Of a DNA stretch of 64,000 nt, positions 14,567-24,331 are shown one piece after another. The notes under the pieces were generated by a model. The model was not told where the DNA came from and did not search any database. It was given only the letters and a program-made list of their open reading frames with translations. A program made the translations under genes and the position numbers. The stretch spans positions 1-64,000 of the forward strand of contig JAGCTZ010000125.1 of assembly GCA_017963165.1 (NCBI GenBank), given 5' to 3'. Positions within the stretch are counted from its first letter, which is position 1. Every line of letters begins with the position of its first letter. Origin of the DNA: Treponema sp. GTDB taxonomy: Bacteria > Spirochaetota > Spirochaetia > Treponematales > Treponemataceae.

Positions 14567-16330
14567 CTATAACGCTCCAAATTTACACATCTGTGAACAA
14601 ACTCCACAGCCTACACACAAGGTAACATCAATTTTTGCCTTGTTGTCTTTCATTGCAATTGCAGGACATCCAATTTTCATACACATCTTGCAGCTCTTGC
14701 ATTTTGCTTCATCAACCTTGAGTGGAGGCTTATGCTTTACTTCTTTCAAAAGTGCACAAGGTCTGCGGCTTATGATAAGGCTTGGTTCTTCTGCTTCAAG
14801 TTCTTCTTTTACAGCAGCTTCACATTCAGCCATGTTGTAAGGATCAACTACACGTACACGGTTGATTCCCATAGCGCGTGCAAGTGCTTCCAGATCTACA
14901 CGGCCTGTAGGTTCACCATACAAGTTCTTTCCTGTTGTAGGATTCTGCTGATGACCTGTCATACCTGTGATTGAGTTATCAAGAACAATTACTGTTGAGT
15001 TAGACTGATTGTATGCGATGCTGGCAAGACCTGTCATACCAGAATGCATGAAGGTTGAGTCACCAATTACAGCAACAGATTTCTTTTCGTTTTCTGGGCC
15101 ACCAGCCTTGTTCCAGCCATGAAGTCCACTGAAAGATGCACCCATACAAAGAGTAACATCCATTGCGCTGAGCGGAGCAACCGAACCCAAAGTATAACAT
15201 CCGATATCGCCGAATACTGTTACCTTGAGTTTGTTAAGTGCATAGAACATTCCACGGTGAGGGCAGCCTGCACACATGATTGGTGGGCGCACTGGAATTG
15301 CAGTGTCGAGCTTTGTGCCTGCCGGAACTTCTTTTCCAAAAGCGGCTGCTAAAATATTCTGACTGAATTCTCCGCAGATCGGGAACATGTCTTTTCCGTG
15401 AATCTCGCAAGTCAAACCAAGTGAGCGCACGAAGTTTTCGATGATAGGGTCAAGCTCTTCTACAACGATAAGCTTTTCGAGCCCGTCTGCGAACTTGCGA
15501 ATCATATCTCCTGGTAGTGGATTTACCATTCCAAGCTTTAAGATATTTACGCTGTCACCAAGGACTTCTTTTACATATTGGTAAGATGTTGAAGAAGTGA
15601 TGATGCCAACGCGCACACCTTCGGTCCCTGAGCCTGTCGAAGGGGTCGAAGGGCCACCCTTTTCAATTCTATTCACTCCACTGGTTTCGCTCCATTTTTC
15701 AATATCCTTCATTCTCTGTTCAACAAACGGATGGCGGCGGATTGCATTTGCAGGAGCCATAACATATTTGGAAATATTTTTTTCGTAAGGCTTGTGTTCA
15801 GGAACAACGCGGTCAACACCTTCTGTAATGCTCTGGCTGTGGGCAACGCGTGTACACATTTTATACAAAACAGGTGTGTCAAACTTTTCGCTTATTTCAA
15901 AAGCAAGCTTTGCAAATTCGCGGGCTTCGTCAGAATCGCTTGGTTCAAGCATAGGAATCTTAGAAGCAATTGCGTGATGTCGGCTGTCCTGTTCATTCTG
16001 AGTAGAATGCATTGCAGGGTCATCAGCAACGCCAATTACAAGTCCTGCGTTTACGCCTGTATAGCTCATTGTAAAAAGAGGGTCTGCCGCAACGTTCAAA
16101 CCAACATGCTTCATTCCGCAGAAGGCACGGCGTCCTGCAAGACAGGCACCAAAAGCAGATTCAAGTGCAACCTTTTCGTTAGGAGCCCATTCACAATATA
16201 TTTCTTTATAGCGTGCAGCTTCTTCTGTAATTTCGGTACTTGGAGTTCCCGGATAACTGGAAATAAACTCGCAGCCACCTTCATACAAACCACGAGCGGC
16301 GGCAGCATTTCCTAACATCAAATGTTTCAT
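14567..16330 (-). CDS. iorA: Indolepyruvate:ferredoxin oxidoreductase alpha subunit
   Basis: 587-residue TPP enzyme. The pyrimidine-binding domain opens with GNAAAARGLYEGGCEFISSYPGTP, and the TPP domain carries GDIGCYTLG and GDSTFMHSG (about 380-430). Two [4Fe-4S] motifs sit at the C-terminus (CKSCKMCMKIGCP and CVGCGVCSQMC). An in-frame family-A repeat (15617-15655) adds GPSTPSTGSGTEG at about 226-238, in the linker before VRVGIITSS. All catalytic blocks remain, so the enzyme is probably active. Confidence 0.93.
   Translation of the reverse strand: MKHLMLGNAAAARGLYEGGCEFISSYPGTPSTEITEEAARYKEIYCEWAPNEKVALESAFGACLAGRRAFCGMKHVGLNVAADPLFTMSYTGVNAGLVIGVADDPAMHSTQNEQDSRHHAIASKIPMLEPSDSDEAREFAKLAFEISEKFDTPVLYKMCTRVAHSQSITEGVDRVVPEHKPYEKNISKYVMAPANAIRRHPFVEQRMKDIEKWSETSGVNRIEKGGPSTPSTGSGTEGVRVGIITSSTSYQYVKEVLGDSVNILKLGMVNPLPGDMIRKFADGLEKLIVVEELDPIIENFVRSLGLTCEIHGKDMFPICGEFSQNILAAAFGKEVPAGTKLDTAIPVRPPIMCAGCPHRGMFYALNKLKVTVFGDIGCYTLGSVAPLSAMDVTLCMGASFSGLHGWNKAGGPENEKKSVAVIGDSTFMHSGMTGLASIAYNQSNSTVIVLDNSITGMTGHQQNPTTGKNLYGEPTGRVDLEALARAMGINRVRVVDPYNMAECEAAVKEELEAEEPSLIISRRPCALLKEVKHKPPLKVDEAKCKSCKMCMKIGCPAIAMKDNKAKIDVTLCVGCGVCSQMCKFGAL
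15617..15655 (-). repeat. Family-A repeat inserted in frame in iorA
   Basis: The long form, with doubled CCTTCGAC as in the GH43 copy. Read on the iorA strand it encodes PSTPSTGSGTEG, in the same frame as at 1749-1785, at a domain linker. Confidence 0.85.
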
Positions 16331-16376
16331 ATTAATTCAATTCCTTCTTACTAAAAGAATGTGGCGGCTTCTGGCT

Positions 16377-16406
16377 GCCCTTCGACAGGCTCAGGGACCG
16401 CGGGGC
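16377..16406. repeat. Family-A repeat between the acyl-CoA ligase and iorA
   Basis: CCCTTCGACAGGCTCAGGGA followed by CCGCGGGGC lies directly 3' of the ligase stop codon and can fold into a short hairpin. Confidence 0.75.
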
Positions 16407-16408
16407 TT

Positions 16409-18046
16409 CTACTGCTTCATAACTGCAAACGGATCTTCAGTTCTGTAAAGCTGTCGGAGCTTTGGCTTTTCAATCTTTCCTGTAGGGTTACGAGGAACCG
16501 GAGCAAAAATCAGCTTGCGTGGGCGCTTGTATTTTGGCAGCTCAAGACAGAATTCGTTTACTTCATCTTCTGTCAAAGTCATTCCTTCCTTAACTTCAAT
16601 AACGGCAGCGGAAATTTCACCCAAACGTTTGTCGGCAAGACCAATAACTGCAACGTCTTTAATCTGATCCATCTTGCGGAGGAAGTCTTCAATCTGAACA
16701 GGGTAAATATTTTCACCACCAGAAATGATAACGTCCTTTTTGCGGTCAACAAGGGTTATAAAGCCGTCGCTGTCCATCTGAGCCATATCACCAGTGTAGA
16801 GCCAGCCTTCCTTATCAAGAACTTCGGCTGTAGCTTCAGGATTCTTGTAATATTCAACCATAACGCCAGGGCCTTTTACTGCAAGTTCACCAACATCACC
16901 CTGGGCAACTTCTTTGCGGTTTTCGTCAACAATCTTGCACTGCCAGCCGTAGCCAGGAATACCAATTGCACCAACCTTATTAACATTGCCAACGCCAAGG
17001 TGTACACATCCAGGTCCAATAGATTCAGACAAACCGTAGTTTGTATCATATTCGTGTTTAGGGAAATACTTAAGCCAGTCTGCAACAAGCTTGCGTGGAA
17101 TTGGCTGAGCACCCATATGTGTAAGACGCCACTGACTCAAGTGATAATCTTCGAGCTTGATTTCTCCACGGTCGAGTGCATCAAGAATATCCTGTGCCCA
17201 AGGAACGAGCATCCAAACGATTGTACAACGCTCTTCGCTAACAGCCTTGATAACTGGTTCTGGCTTTGTACCGCGGAGCAATACTGCCTTACTACCACTG
17301 ATGAGCGAACCAAACCAGTGCATCTTGGCACCTGTATGATAAAGCGGAGGAATACAAAGGAATACATCATCCTTTGTCTGGCCGTGATGAGCCTGTTCAC
17401 AAGCTGCAGAATGCATCAAAGCCTGATGGCGGTGAAGGATAGCCTTAGGGAATCCAGTTGTACCGCTTGAAAAATAAATAGCACCAAAGTCGTTATCAGA
17501 AACAACAATGTGGGGATTTTCAGAAGAAAAATTCATTACAGACATAAAGTAGCTGTCTGCAAAAGTAGGAGCCATTCCTTCGCCAACAAAAACAAGAAGG
17601 CGGTGTGCAATAATCTTATCTGTGATTGACTCCAGACGTCCAATAAATTCAGGACCAAAGAACAAAACAGAAACATCTGCAAGGTTCAGACAATATTCAA
17701 TTTCATCAGAAGCATAGCGGAAGTTGAGTGGCACGGCGAGCGCACCAGTTTTCAAAATACCAAAATAAATTGGAAGCCATTCAAGGCAGTTCATCATCAA
17801 GATACCAACCTTGTCTCCCTTTTTAACACCACGGTCCAAAAGATAATGTGCACAGCGGTTTGCCTTTTCGTTAAAAATGCGCCAGTTAATTTCGCGGCGG
17901 TAAGGAAGGTTTGGTTCAGGTTGAGTAAGGTCATAATCCTTCCAGGTAATGCGGCGGTTTTCTTTTACCTCTGGGTTTAATTCTACAAGCGCGCAGTCAG
18001 TAGCATAGATTTCTGCGTTTCGTTCAAGATATTGTGTGATTGGCAT
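16409..18046 (-). CDS. AMP-dependent acyl-CoA ligase
   Basis: 545 residues of the ANL superfamily. The P-loop-like signature YFSSGTTGFPKA is near residue 190, YGLSESIGPGC near 345, GWLYTGD near 417, and the C-terminal catalytic Lys block PRNPTGKIEKPKLRQ. It forms acyl-CoA from a carboxylic acid, ATP and CoA. It precedes iorA in the same orientation, 78 bp apart, so it probably activates an acid of amino-acid fermentation. The exact acid is not visible. Confidence 0.88.
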   Translation of the reverse strand: MPITQYLERNAEIYATDCALVELNPEVKENRRITWKDYDLTQPEPNLPYRREINWRIFNEKANRCAHYLLDRGVKKGDKVGILMMNCLEWLPIYFGILKTGALAVPLNFRYASDEIEYCLNLADVSVLFFGPEFIGRLESITDKIIAHRLLVFVGEGMAPTFADSYFMSVMNFSSENPHIVVSDNDFGAIYFSSGTTGFPKAILHRHQALMHSAACEQAHHGQTKDDVFLCIPPLYHTGAKMHWFGSLISGSKAVLLRGTKPEPVIKAVSEERCTIVWMLVPWAQDILDALDRGEIKLEDYHLSQWRLTHMGAQPIPRKLVADWLKYFPKHEYDTNYGLSESIGPGCVHLGVGNVNKVGAIGIPGYGWQCKIVDENRKEVAQGDVGELAVKGPGVMVEYYKNPEATAEVLDKEGWLYTGDMAQMDSDGFITLVDRKKDVIISGGENIYPVQIEDFLRKMDQIKDVAVIGLADKRLGEISAAVIEVKEGMTLTEDEVNEFCLELPKYKRPRKLIFAPVPRNPTGKIEKPKLRQLYRTEDPFAVMKQ

Positions 18047-18103
18047 TGTCGTGTCCTTTTAAGTATATTTAATTTTTTTAATTATAATAAAAATGGCAAG
18101 GTT

Positions 18104-18997
18104 TTACAATTGTTCAAGTTTCTTTATACAATCCATGACGCGTTTTTTGTCCGTTGTCCATTTGGGTTCAATGAGCAGTTTTTTTGGAGGGTCACCTGTA
18201 AGCCGGTGAATGATAACTGATTCTGGAATAAGCTTAAGTGCCTTTTTTAAAAGTTCAAAATATTCTTCCATCTGAAATGTCTGGAATTTCCCTGCTTTAT
18301 AATCATCTGCAAGGTCTGTGCCAGTCAAAACATAAAGACACATTATTTTAATTCCATCTGTTCCGGCTTTTATGGCATCTTGTACAGAGTTCATCATATC
18401 CTGCTCTGTGTTGCCGGGTAATCCGAAAATTATATGCGTAACAACGTGAATCCTTGGTGCCTGCTGGTGTATGCGTTTTACGGCATCAAAATAAACGTCA
18501 TTTGAAAAAGCCCTTCGAATATATGCGGCTGTATTTTCATTTGTAGTTTGCAGTCCAAGCTCAAGCTGAACAAAATGCTTTTCACTTATTTTTGACAGCT
18601 CCTTAAGAACATCATCACCAAGACAATCCGGACGTGTTCCAAGTGCAAGTCCTTTTATTCCTTCATACGAAAGCGCTTTATGCCATTTTTTAGAAAGCTC
18701 TTTTAAATCACCATAAGTGTTTGTGTAATTTTGGAAATAAGCAATAAAGTTTTGGGCACCTTTAAAAGCTGTAGGAATATTAAGGATTTTTTTTGAATCG
18801 GGAATATCTTTTCGTTCTTCGCTAAAGTCGTCAAAAGGAACAGAAAATTCTCCAGAGCCTGCCTGACTGCAAAAAATACAACCACGGGTTCCTTTAGTTC
18901 CATCGCGGGTAGGGCAGGTGCAGCCGGCATCAAACGAAAGCTTGTAAACCTTTGTACCAAATATTTCTTTGTAAAAATCGCTGACCCAGGTATGCAT
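18104..18997 (-). CDS. Radical SAM protein, YhcC/TIGR01212-like
   Basis: 297 residues. The cluster-binding motif is the unusual spacing C-T-C-PTRDGTKGTRGCIFC near residues 26-43, characteristic of the YhcC family, followed by QAGSGEF. Later radical SAM blocks such as LALGTRPDCLGDDVL and HIIFGLPGNTEQDMM are clear. The molecular function of this family is not established. It is the last gene of a minus-strand group, 11 bp after the barrel protein. Confidence 0.88.
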   Translation of the reverse strand: MHTWVSDFYKEIFGTKVYKLSFDAGCTCPTRDGTKGTRGCIFCSQAGSGEFSVPFDDFSEERKDIPDSKKILNIPTAFKGAQNFIAYFQNYTNTYGDLKELSKKWHKALSYEGIKGLALGTRPDCLGDDVLKELSKISEKHFVQLELGLQTTNENTAAYIRRAFSNDVYFDAVKRIHQQAPRIHVVTHIIFGLPGNTEQDMMNSVQDAIKAGTDGIKIMCLYVLTGTDLADDYKAGKFQTFQMEEYFELLKKALKLIPESVIIHRLTGDPPKKLLIEPKWTTDKKRVMDCIKKLEQL

Positions 18998-19008
18998 AAG
19001 ACACCTGA

Positions 19009-19752
19009 TTATAATTCAATTTTTATGCCGGCACAAACCATAAGGCCGTCAATAGTTTTGTCAGATATAACAGAAATTGGAAAGAAAACAGCAATCTCTG
19101 GTCCGTATTTTGTTTTGCCGTAATAAAACATCCAGTCAAAGCCTGCAGAAAGATAAAGGAAACGAAGATTGTTGTAATACCAGGAATTCATATAACTTAC
19201 ATCAGCGCCGGCAGAGCCTCTATAACCTGGTGCCGATTCCTTTATATTTGCAGGAAGTATTGCATATCGGAAAAATGTTGCAACTCCGGCAAGAATACTC
19301 CAGCTTGTTCTGTCCTTGTAATTAATCTTAAAAACTACAGGCAGATTCAAAAGAAACGAAAGAGTCTGTCCTGTACGGTTTTCGACTTCGGCAGGAAGAA
19401 CCATATTATCATAAACAAGATTGTAAGTAGTAAAAAATCTAAGCGACGGCTGGAAAGAAAAGAATGTATAGTTAGGCACTGAAAGCCCAATGTAAACAGG
19501 AACCGTAATAGGCGAAGGAGCGCTTATGAATTTTCCTTCTGCATTTTTTTTGTGTGTATTTATAGAAACAAGCGGTGAAATACCAAAAACAAAATCAAGT
19601 CGATGAATCATAGACTGAGACTGAATGAGCTCTTCTACTTCTGTTACAGTCATGTCTTTTTCATCAACATAATTTCTTTCGCTTTCTTCCTGACAAAAGA
19701 CATGTCCTGCAAAGAGAATAAAAACTGCTGCCAAAATAAAAAGCTTTTTCAT
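19009..19752 (-). CDS. Predicted outer-membrane or periplasmic beta-barrel protein
   Basis: 247 residues of unrecognised family. Residues 1-20 form a classic signal peptide ending near VFCQEE. The remainder alternates hydrophobic and polar residues with many aromatics (YTFFSFQPSLRFFTTYNLVY, WYYNNLRFLYLSAGFDWMF) and ends in GIKIEL, as expected for a small outer-membrane barrel. It lies 15 bp downstream of a lipoprotein gene. Confidence 0.6.
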   Translation of the reverse strand: MKKLFILAAVFILFAGHVFCQEESERNYVDEKDMTVTEVEELIQSQSMIHRLDFVFGISPLVSINTHKKNAEGKFISAPSPITVPVYIGLSVPNYTFFSFQPSLRFFTTYNLVYDNMVLPAEVENRTGQTLSFLLNLPVVFKINYKDRTSWSILAGVATFFRYAILPANIKESAPGYRGSAGADVSYMNSWYYNNLRFLYLSAGFDWMFYYGKTKYGPEIAVFFPISVISDKTIDGLMVCAGIKIEL

Positions 19753-19767
19753 CAGCCTGATTTTTCC

Positions 19768-20967
19768 TTATCTTATTTTACTATATAAGGTAGAATCTAA
19801 GTCAACACTTAAAAAACCACTTCTGTTTGTTTTGTAAAAGTCTGTCTGCTCCCAAGCGGCATAAAGTGTAGTTCCGCTTATTACAAAGTCTGAATAAATA
19901 TAACCACGTTCCAGCTTCGGAAGTCTTATTGCAACAGGGCTTCCACCACGAAGAATGTGTTTTCCCGGCAGAGCGCCTTCTATAAAAAGAGTTCCATCTT
20001 CGAAAAGAGCAGCGCTCCAGCTTTGAGAAATAATTGCTTTGGCCTTTAGTTCCTGTTCAAAAGAGCCTTTGATTTCGTTTTCAAAAATCCGTGGAGAACT
20101 TCCGCCGGCTGATTTTACTTCTATTATAAAAGGAACAGAATCTGTAAAACCAGCGAGCATTTTGCGTATTCGTTCCGGGGCAGTTGAATAAGCTTTTATG
20201 CTCATTGCATCACGGAATTCCTGAACAGAAGATTCGCGGACAGAAATCAAATTATTTGCAGTAACAGGAGAAATAGAAAGCAGTGGCGCAGACGGAGTAA
20301 ATTTTACATAAGAAAAATCTGTTTTATCCTGATTTGTTTTAAGGCAGCAAAGCCATGTACTTCCATCCCAGTAAAAATCTGTAACTTCGCAGAAGGAATT
20401 ATCTGTAAGATTTGTACTGTTAATTATAGGATAAGAAATTTTTGATTCATCATCAAACTGAATTAAAAAAAGATGTTCGCCTGTGTTATTTTTGTAGGTA
20501 TCGGTGCTTAGTGTATCATTAAAAAATGCGCTTTTATAAACAGAAAAAACAGCAGTATCGTTTATGAAAACAAGATTTCCGGCAGTACGGTCAGAAAAAA
20601 TTGAAACATCTTTTGCAAGTGAAAGCTTGTCATTTTCAAAGCATAAGACACCAAGTCTGTTTACAAGTGCAAAAGCCTTATTGCCCTGATCACTGTCTGA
20701 ATTAACAGCATTGTTTGCGCAGGATATTCTTACTGCCTCGGTATAAGGTGCCTGTCCGCTATACGGAGCATTTTGAGGTAAATCTATCTGAGCAAAGCCG
20801 TCCTGTGTAAAATAATACCATACATGGTCTGAGCTTTGTTCACTTACGTTGAGGATTTGTGGTTCTTTTTCTGATGCAGATTTTGATTTTTTCTTACAGC
20901 TGCAGAATAAAACAGCCAGAGAAATGGTTATAAAACAGAGAATCCGCACATTTACAATTTTTTTCAT
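19768..20967 (-). CDS. Hypothetical lipoprotein
   Basis: 399 residues; no family recognised. A lipobox signal ends in VLFCS (Cys about residue 22), followed by a lysine- and serine-rich linker. The body is rich in beta-prone short segments such as FTQDGFAQIDLP, FENDKLSLAKDV and LFEDGTLFIEG, which suggests a propeller-like surface protein. Its start overlaps the upstream lipoprotein stop by 4 bp, so both are translated together. Confidence 0.6.
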   Translation of the reverse strand: MKKIVNVRILCFITISLAVLFCSCKKKSKSASEKEPQILNVSEQSSDHVWYYFTQDGFAQIDLPQNAPYSGQAPYTEAVRISCANNAVNSDSDQGNKAFALVNRLGVLCFENDKLSLAKDVSIFSDRTAGNLVFINDTAVFSVYKSAFFNDTLSTDTYKNNTGEHLFLIQFDDESKISYPIINSTNLTDNSFCEVTDFYWDGSTWLCCLKTNQDKTDFSYVKFTPSAPLLSISPVTANNLISVRESSVQEFRDAMSIKAYSTAPERIRKMLAGFTDSVPFIIEVKSAGGSSPRIFENEIKGSFEQELKAKAIISQSWSAALFEDGTLFIEGALPGKHILRGGSPVAIRLPKLERGYIYSDFVISGTTLYAAWEQTDFYKTNRSGFLSVDLDSTLYSKIR

Positions 20968-21842
20968 ATATCTCCAATAATGTATATCGGCAGAGAAATA
21001 AACTCAAGTGATATATTTTTTACTGAAGTACCAGAAATTAATACACCGCGGGTAAAATTACCATCTGTAAGCGCAAAAAGCTGTGGTTGTCCTTTTTTTA
21101 TTGTTACATAAAACTGATTTTGATTTTCTGCTTCAAAAATAGCTTTATTTTCGGGTACATAAGATGAAAAAACTGGAAAATCCAGAGCAACTGACAACGT
21201 CCCCGGCATTTTTAGCTTATTTGCCGAAAAATTGTGATTTGCAATTCCTTCTAAAATCTGCTGAGTATTTAAAAGCCACGGATTTTCGTCCTGTTTTGAT
21301 TTAAGGATTTCCAGAAGCCGGTTCCAGTTGAATTCCAGTAACATTTCTTCTATATATTCACTAGAATATCCTTTCTGCATACCGGATTTGATTAGTGATT
21401 TCATAAGTGCTGCCGCATAACCGTCAGTCCATGAAAGTTTAATTGTTTGATTTTTTGCGTTGACCTGGTATGGATAAATTGCACCGGCACATTTAAAGAA
21501 GCGGCTTTGCCTGTTTTGTGAATCGTAAATCAAAGGTTGGGCTGTTATACAAAATGGCCTGTTTCTTGCAACTTTTATTTTGAGAGAATCAGAATTAAGC
21601 TCTTTTGTTTCTTTTGAATTGCACAACTCCAGCTGCCAGCCGCAAAGCTCCGGTAAATATTCCGGCCATTGGGGAAGCTCCAGAGTAATAGTTTCGTGCT
21701 TTGAATTTGCAAGATGGGATCCCGTTTCCTGCAAAAGTCCGCACGAACACAACGAAACCGACGAAACTGGTACGGCAAAACAGACTGCCGCCCAGACCAA
21801 TGTATGGTACAAGCCAATAGTTAAAAATGAATTTTTTCTCAT
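20964..21842 (-). CDS. Hypothetical lipoprotein
   Basis: 292 residues; no family recognised. The signal sequence is long and ends in a possible lipobox VSLCSC near residues 29-34. The mature part contains LELPQWPEYLPELCGWQLEL near 53-72 and a mixed helical centre. It is the first gene of a coupled pair and lies 79 bp downstream of the chemoreceptor gene. A joint role with the next lipoprotein in the envelope is inferred. Confidence 0.55.
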   Translation of the reverse strand: MRKNSFLTIGLYHTLVWAAVCFAVPVSSVSLCSCGLLQETGSHLANSKHETITLELPQWPEYLPELCGWQLELCNSKETKELNSDSLKIKVARNRPFCITAQPLIYDSQNRQSRFFKCAGAIYPYQVNAKNQTIKLSWTDGYAAALMKSLIKSGMQKGYSSEYIEEMLLEFNWNRLLEILKSKQDENPWLLNTQQILEGIANHNFSANKLKMPGTLSVALDFPVFSSYVPENKAIFEAENQNQFYVTIKKGQPQLFALTDGNFTRGVLISGTSVKNISLEFISLPIYIIGDI

Positions 21843-21921
21843 ACTATAGTATTAGAGAAAAAGTAAATTTTTTTACAAAAATTTCAAGACAAAATTGAAA
21901 TTTCGGGTTGGAATTTCGTAA

Positions 21922-23823
21922 TTAAAGCTTGAAGTTACCAATCTGCTCTGACAACGCAAGCATACTCTGCTGGTTTGTCTGAGTTGATTTTGTAACATTA
22001 TCCATCGCAGTAGAAATACCCTGGATACTGGAAGCCATACCTGTCATTTCGTTATTAATTGTTTTGGTAATTTCAGAAAGACTTTCCATTTCTTTTACAA
22101 TAAGTTCACTACCCGAAACCATCTCTGCAGAACCTGTTTTTACTTCCTGGCTTGAAGAATTAATATGCTTGATTGCTTCAAGAACATGCTGGTTTCCTTC
22201 TGATTGCTCTTGCATTGCCTTCATAATTTCGCTTTCTTGTTTCATTACAGTTTGAGCTAAATCATAAATTACATTGAACTTTTCCTGAACTTCTTTTGTA
22301 TTTGTAGAAACAAGCTGAATTGAAGCAGACAAATCCTTAAGGTTGTCATTAATGTTCTTACCTTGTGCGCTTGATTGTTCTGCAAGCTTTCTGATTTCGT
22401 CTGCAACAACAGAAAAGCCTTTTCCTGCTTCACCGGCATGAGCAGATTCAATTGCGGCATTCATGGCAAGAAGGTTTGTCTGTGAAGCAATTGTCTGAAT
22501 AATAGAGGTTGCTTCCATCAGGGAAGTAGACTGTTCAATAATTTTTTGTGATGTCAAAACAGCTGTTTCAACAGATTTTCGTCCATCATCAGAAGCATCA
22601 GAAAGCGCATTTACCGATTGAGTATTCTGGTTAAGAATCTCTGTTACGCTATTGATATTTTTGACCATTTCTTCAACAGCAGCAGAAGACTGTGTAACGG
22701 CAGAAACCTGTCCTTCAATATTTGTATTCAGAACGTTTGTTCTGCTGATAATCTGATTTACAGAAGTTCCTGCCTGTTCAACACCGGAAACCTGATTTTT
22801 CATTTCGTTGTTTACAGAATCAATACCGCCGTTGATAGATTCTACTTCTTTTTTTACAGTTATTATTTCCTGACCAAGATTTTCTGCAACTTGAGCAGTA
22901 GTTTCTACAGAACTCTTAAAACCTTTGAGCAATTCTTTTGTGGAATCTCTTAATGAATTAAGATGATTTGCAAGTTCTCCCAGCTCACAACGGATGATTA
23001 CAGGAACATCTTGTGTATTGTAATCTTTGTTCATCAAATCTTCAGAAAATTTTCCAATGCAGCGGATACAGTGATTTACATGGCTAAGCTGAATATACAT
23101 ATCCAGAAGACCAACAAAACCAACGAAAACTGCAAATGGAGTTACCTTTTTTATAAAGAGTGTTGCAATTGGCATTTGTCTGTTCATAGGAATATCAAAA
23201 ATAGCTTCGACCATGAGTACCAGTCCAAGCATGACAAATAAAGAAATAAGAAGACATCTTTGCATAAAAGAAAATGTCATATATTTACGGCTATATGGAA
23301 GCCATTCAACAGCTTTTTCAAGACTTGCAACTGTAAGTATATAGAACAAAACAGAAAAAATACAAAGTCCGCCAAAAATCATACAGAAAGCATAGAACAA
23401 ATATGATTCTCCCATAAATGAGGCAGGAGAAAATCCTTTTTTGATATTATATGTTGCCAGAACAATAGGATCTAAAGCTGAGTATGTAACCGGAATTGAA
23501 AAACACAAAAGTTCAGCAATTTTTATTTTTTTATTAATCTTTGTGAGTGATTCTTCATTACCCGGAATATAGGCTTTGAGGCTTTTATTGAGCCATAGAT
23601 AAATTAAAATAGGAAATAAAACTGAAGTGCCCATGAAAAATGTAGAAAGCAGATTGTTGCCTGTTTCCATACATTCTGCAAGTGTTAAACCGCCTACAAA
23701 GACATTGAGCGGCATGTACATAATAAATGGTAAAAGAAAAGCTCCCAGCATGAAAAACAGAATTTTTATTGGGAGTTTTCTGCTGGCAGGTTCCTGTACA
23801 AAAGTATTATTAACATTATCCAT
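21922..23823 (-). CDS. Methyl-accepting chemotaxis protein with multi-pass N-terminal membrane domain
   Basis: 633 residues. About six hydrophobic segments fill residues 19-265, with no large periplasmic sensor domain. A coiled-coil signalling domain follows, with the hairpin tip [20 protein letters not shown] near 440-460. The receptor passes signals to CheA/CheW. The multi-pass sensor suggests ligand detection inside the membrane. The start follows AGGAGGATTACTTTT. It appears to be a single-gene unit. Confidence 0.9.
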   Translation of the reverse strand: MDNVNNTFVQEPASRKLPIKILFFMLGAFLLPFIMYMPLNVFVGGLTLAECMETGNNLLSTFFMGTSVLFPILIYLWLNKSLKAYIPGNEESLTKINKKIKIAELLCFSIPVTYSALDPIVLATYNIKKGFSPASFMGESYLFYAFCMIFGGLCIFSVLFYILTVASLEKAVEWLPYSRKYMTFSFMQRCLLISLFVMLGLVLMVEAIFDIPMNRQMPIATLFIKKVTPFAVFVGFVGLLDMYIQLSHVNHCIRCIGKFSEDLMNKDYNTQDVPVIIRCELGELANHLNSLRDSTKELLKGFKSSVETTAQVAENLGQEIITVKKEVESINGGIDSVNNEMKNQVSGVEQAGTSVNQIISRTNVLNTNIEGQVSAVTQSSAAVEEMVKNINSVTEILNQNTQSVNALSDASDDGRKSVETAVLTSQKIIEQSTSLMEATSIIQTIASQTNLLAMNAAIESAHAGEAGKGFSVVADEIRKLAEQSSAQGKNINDNLKDLSASIQLVSTNTKEVQEKFNVIYDLAQTVMKQESEIMKAMQEQSEGNQHVLEAIKHINSSSQEVKTGSAEMVSGSELIVKEMESLSEITKTINNEMTGMASSIQGISTAMDNVTKSTQTNQQSMLALSEQIGNFKL

Positions 23824-23871
23824 AAAAGTAATCCTCCTGAAGTGTATATATATTATAATACTATTTGTAGA

Positions 23872-24321
23872 TTATTTAAATTTTTTTATTTCGTTTTGAC
23901 AAAGTTGATCACATAATTCGTTGTATTCTATTCCGGCGTGACCTTTTACCCAGTTCCAGGTAACGTCAAGGGCGGAATTTAATGCATCAAGCTGTTCCCA
24001 CAGCTCCTGATTTTTTACAGGCTTTTTATCTGCGGTTTTCCAGCCTTTTGCTTTCCAGCTGTGAATCCATTGAGTTATACCGTTTTTTACATACTGGCTG
24101 TCGATGTTTACAGTAACGTGTCGTCCTGCAAAAGAAGGAGTATTTTTTACTACAGAAAGTGCTGCAATTGCTGCGCTAAGCTCCATTTTGTTATTGGTAG
24201 TCATGGGGTCGCCGCCACTAAGCTTTTTTACAACTCCATCGGCAACAACAACAATACCCCAGCCACCAGGGCCAGGGTTGCCTGAGCATCCACCGTCTGT
24301 ATAGATTATAATGTCGTCCAC
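23872..24321 (-). CDS. rnhA: Ribonuclease HI
   Basis: Degrades RNA in RNA-DNA hybrids. IIIYTDGGCSGNPGPGGWG at the N-terminus, NNKMELSAAIAAL, NIDSQYV and WVKGHAG give the DEDD catalytic set. A longer ATG-started frame reaches 24384 inside hisB. The GTG at 24321, preceded by AGGGG at seven bases, gives a 149-residue protein matching the family's usual N-terminus and is preferred. It follows hisB closely. Confidence 0.9.
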   Translation of the reverse strand: MDDIIIYTDGGCSGNPGPGGWGIVVVADGVVKKLSGGDPMTTNNKMELSAAIAALSVVKNTPSFAGRHVTVNIDSQYVKNGITQWIHSWKAKGWKTADKKPVKNQELWEQLDALNSALDVTWNWVKGHAGIEYNELCDQLCQNEIKKFK

Positions 24322-24331
24322 CGGTTTGCCC

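Noticed and set aside
15731..16315. Plus-strand ORF of 194 codons
   Set aside because: Antisense shadow of iorA with no recognisable protein features.
16361..17470. Long plus-strand ORF of 369 codons
   Set aside because: It lies antisense to the well-supported acyl-CoA ligase, has no ribosome-binding site, starts in a family-A repeat, and its Cys/Asn/Phe-rich sequence shows no domain.
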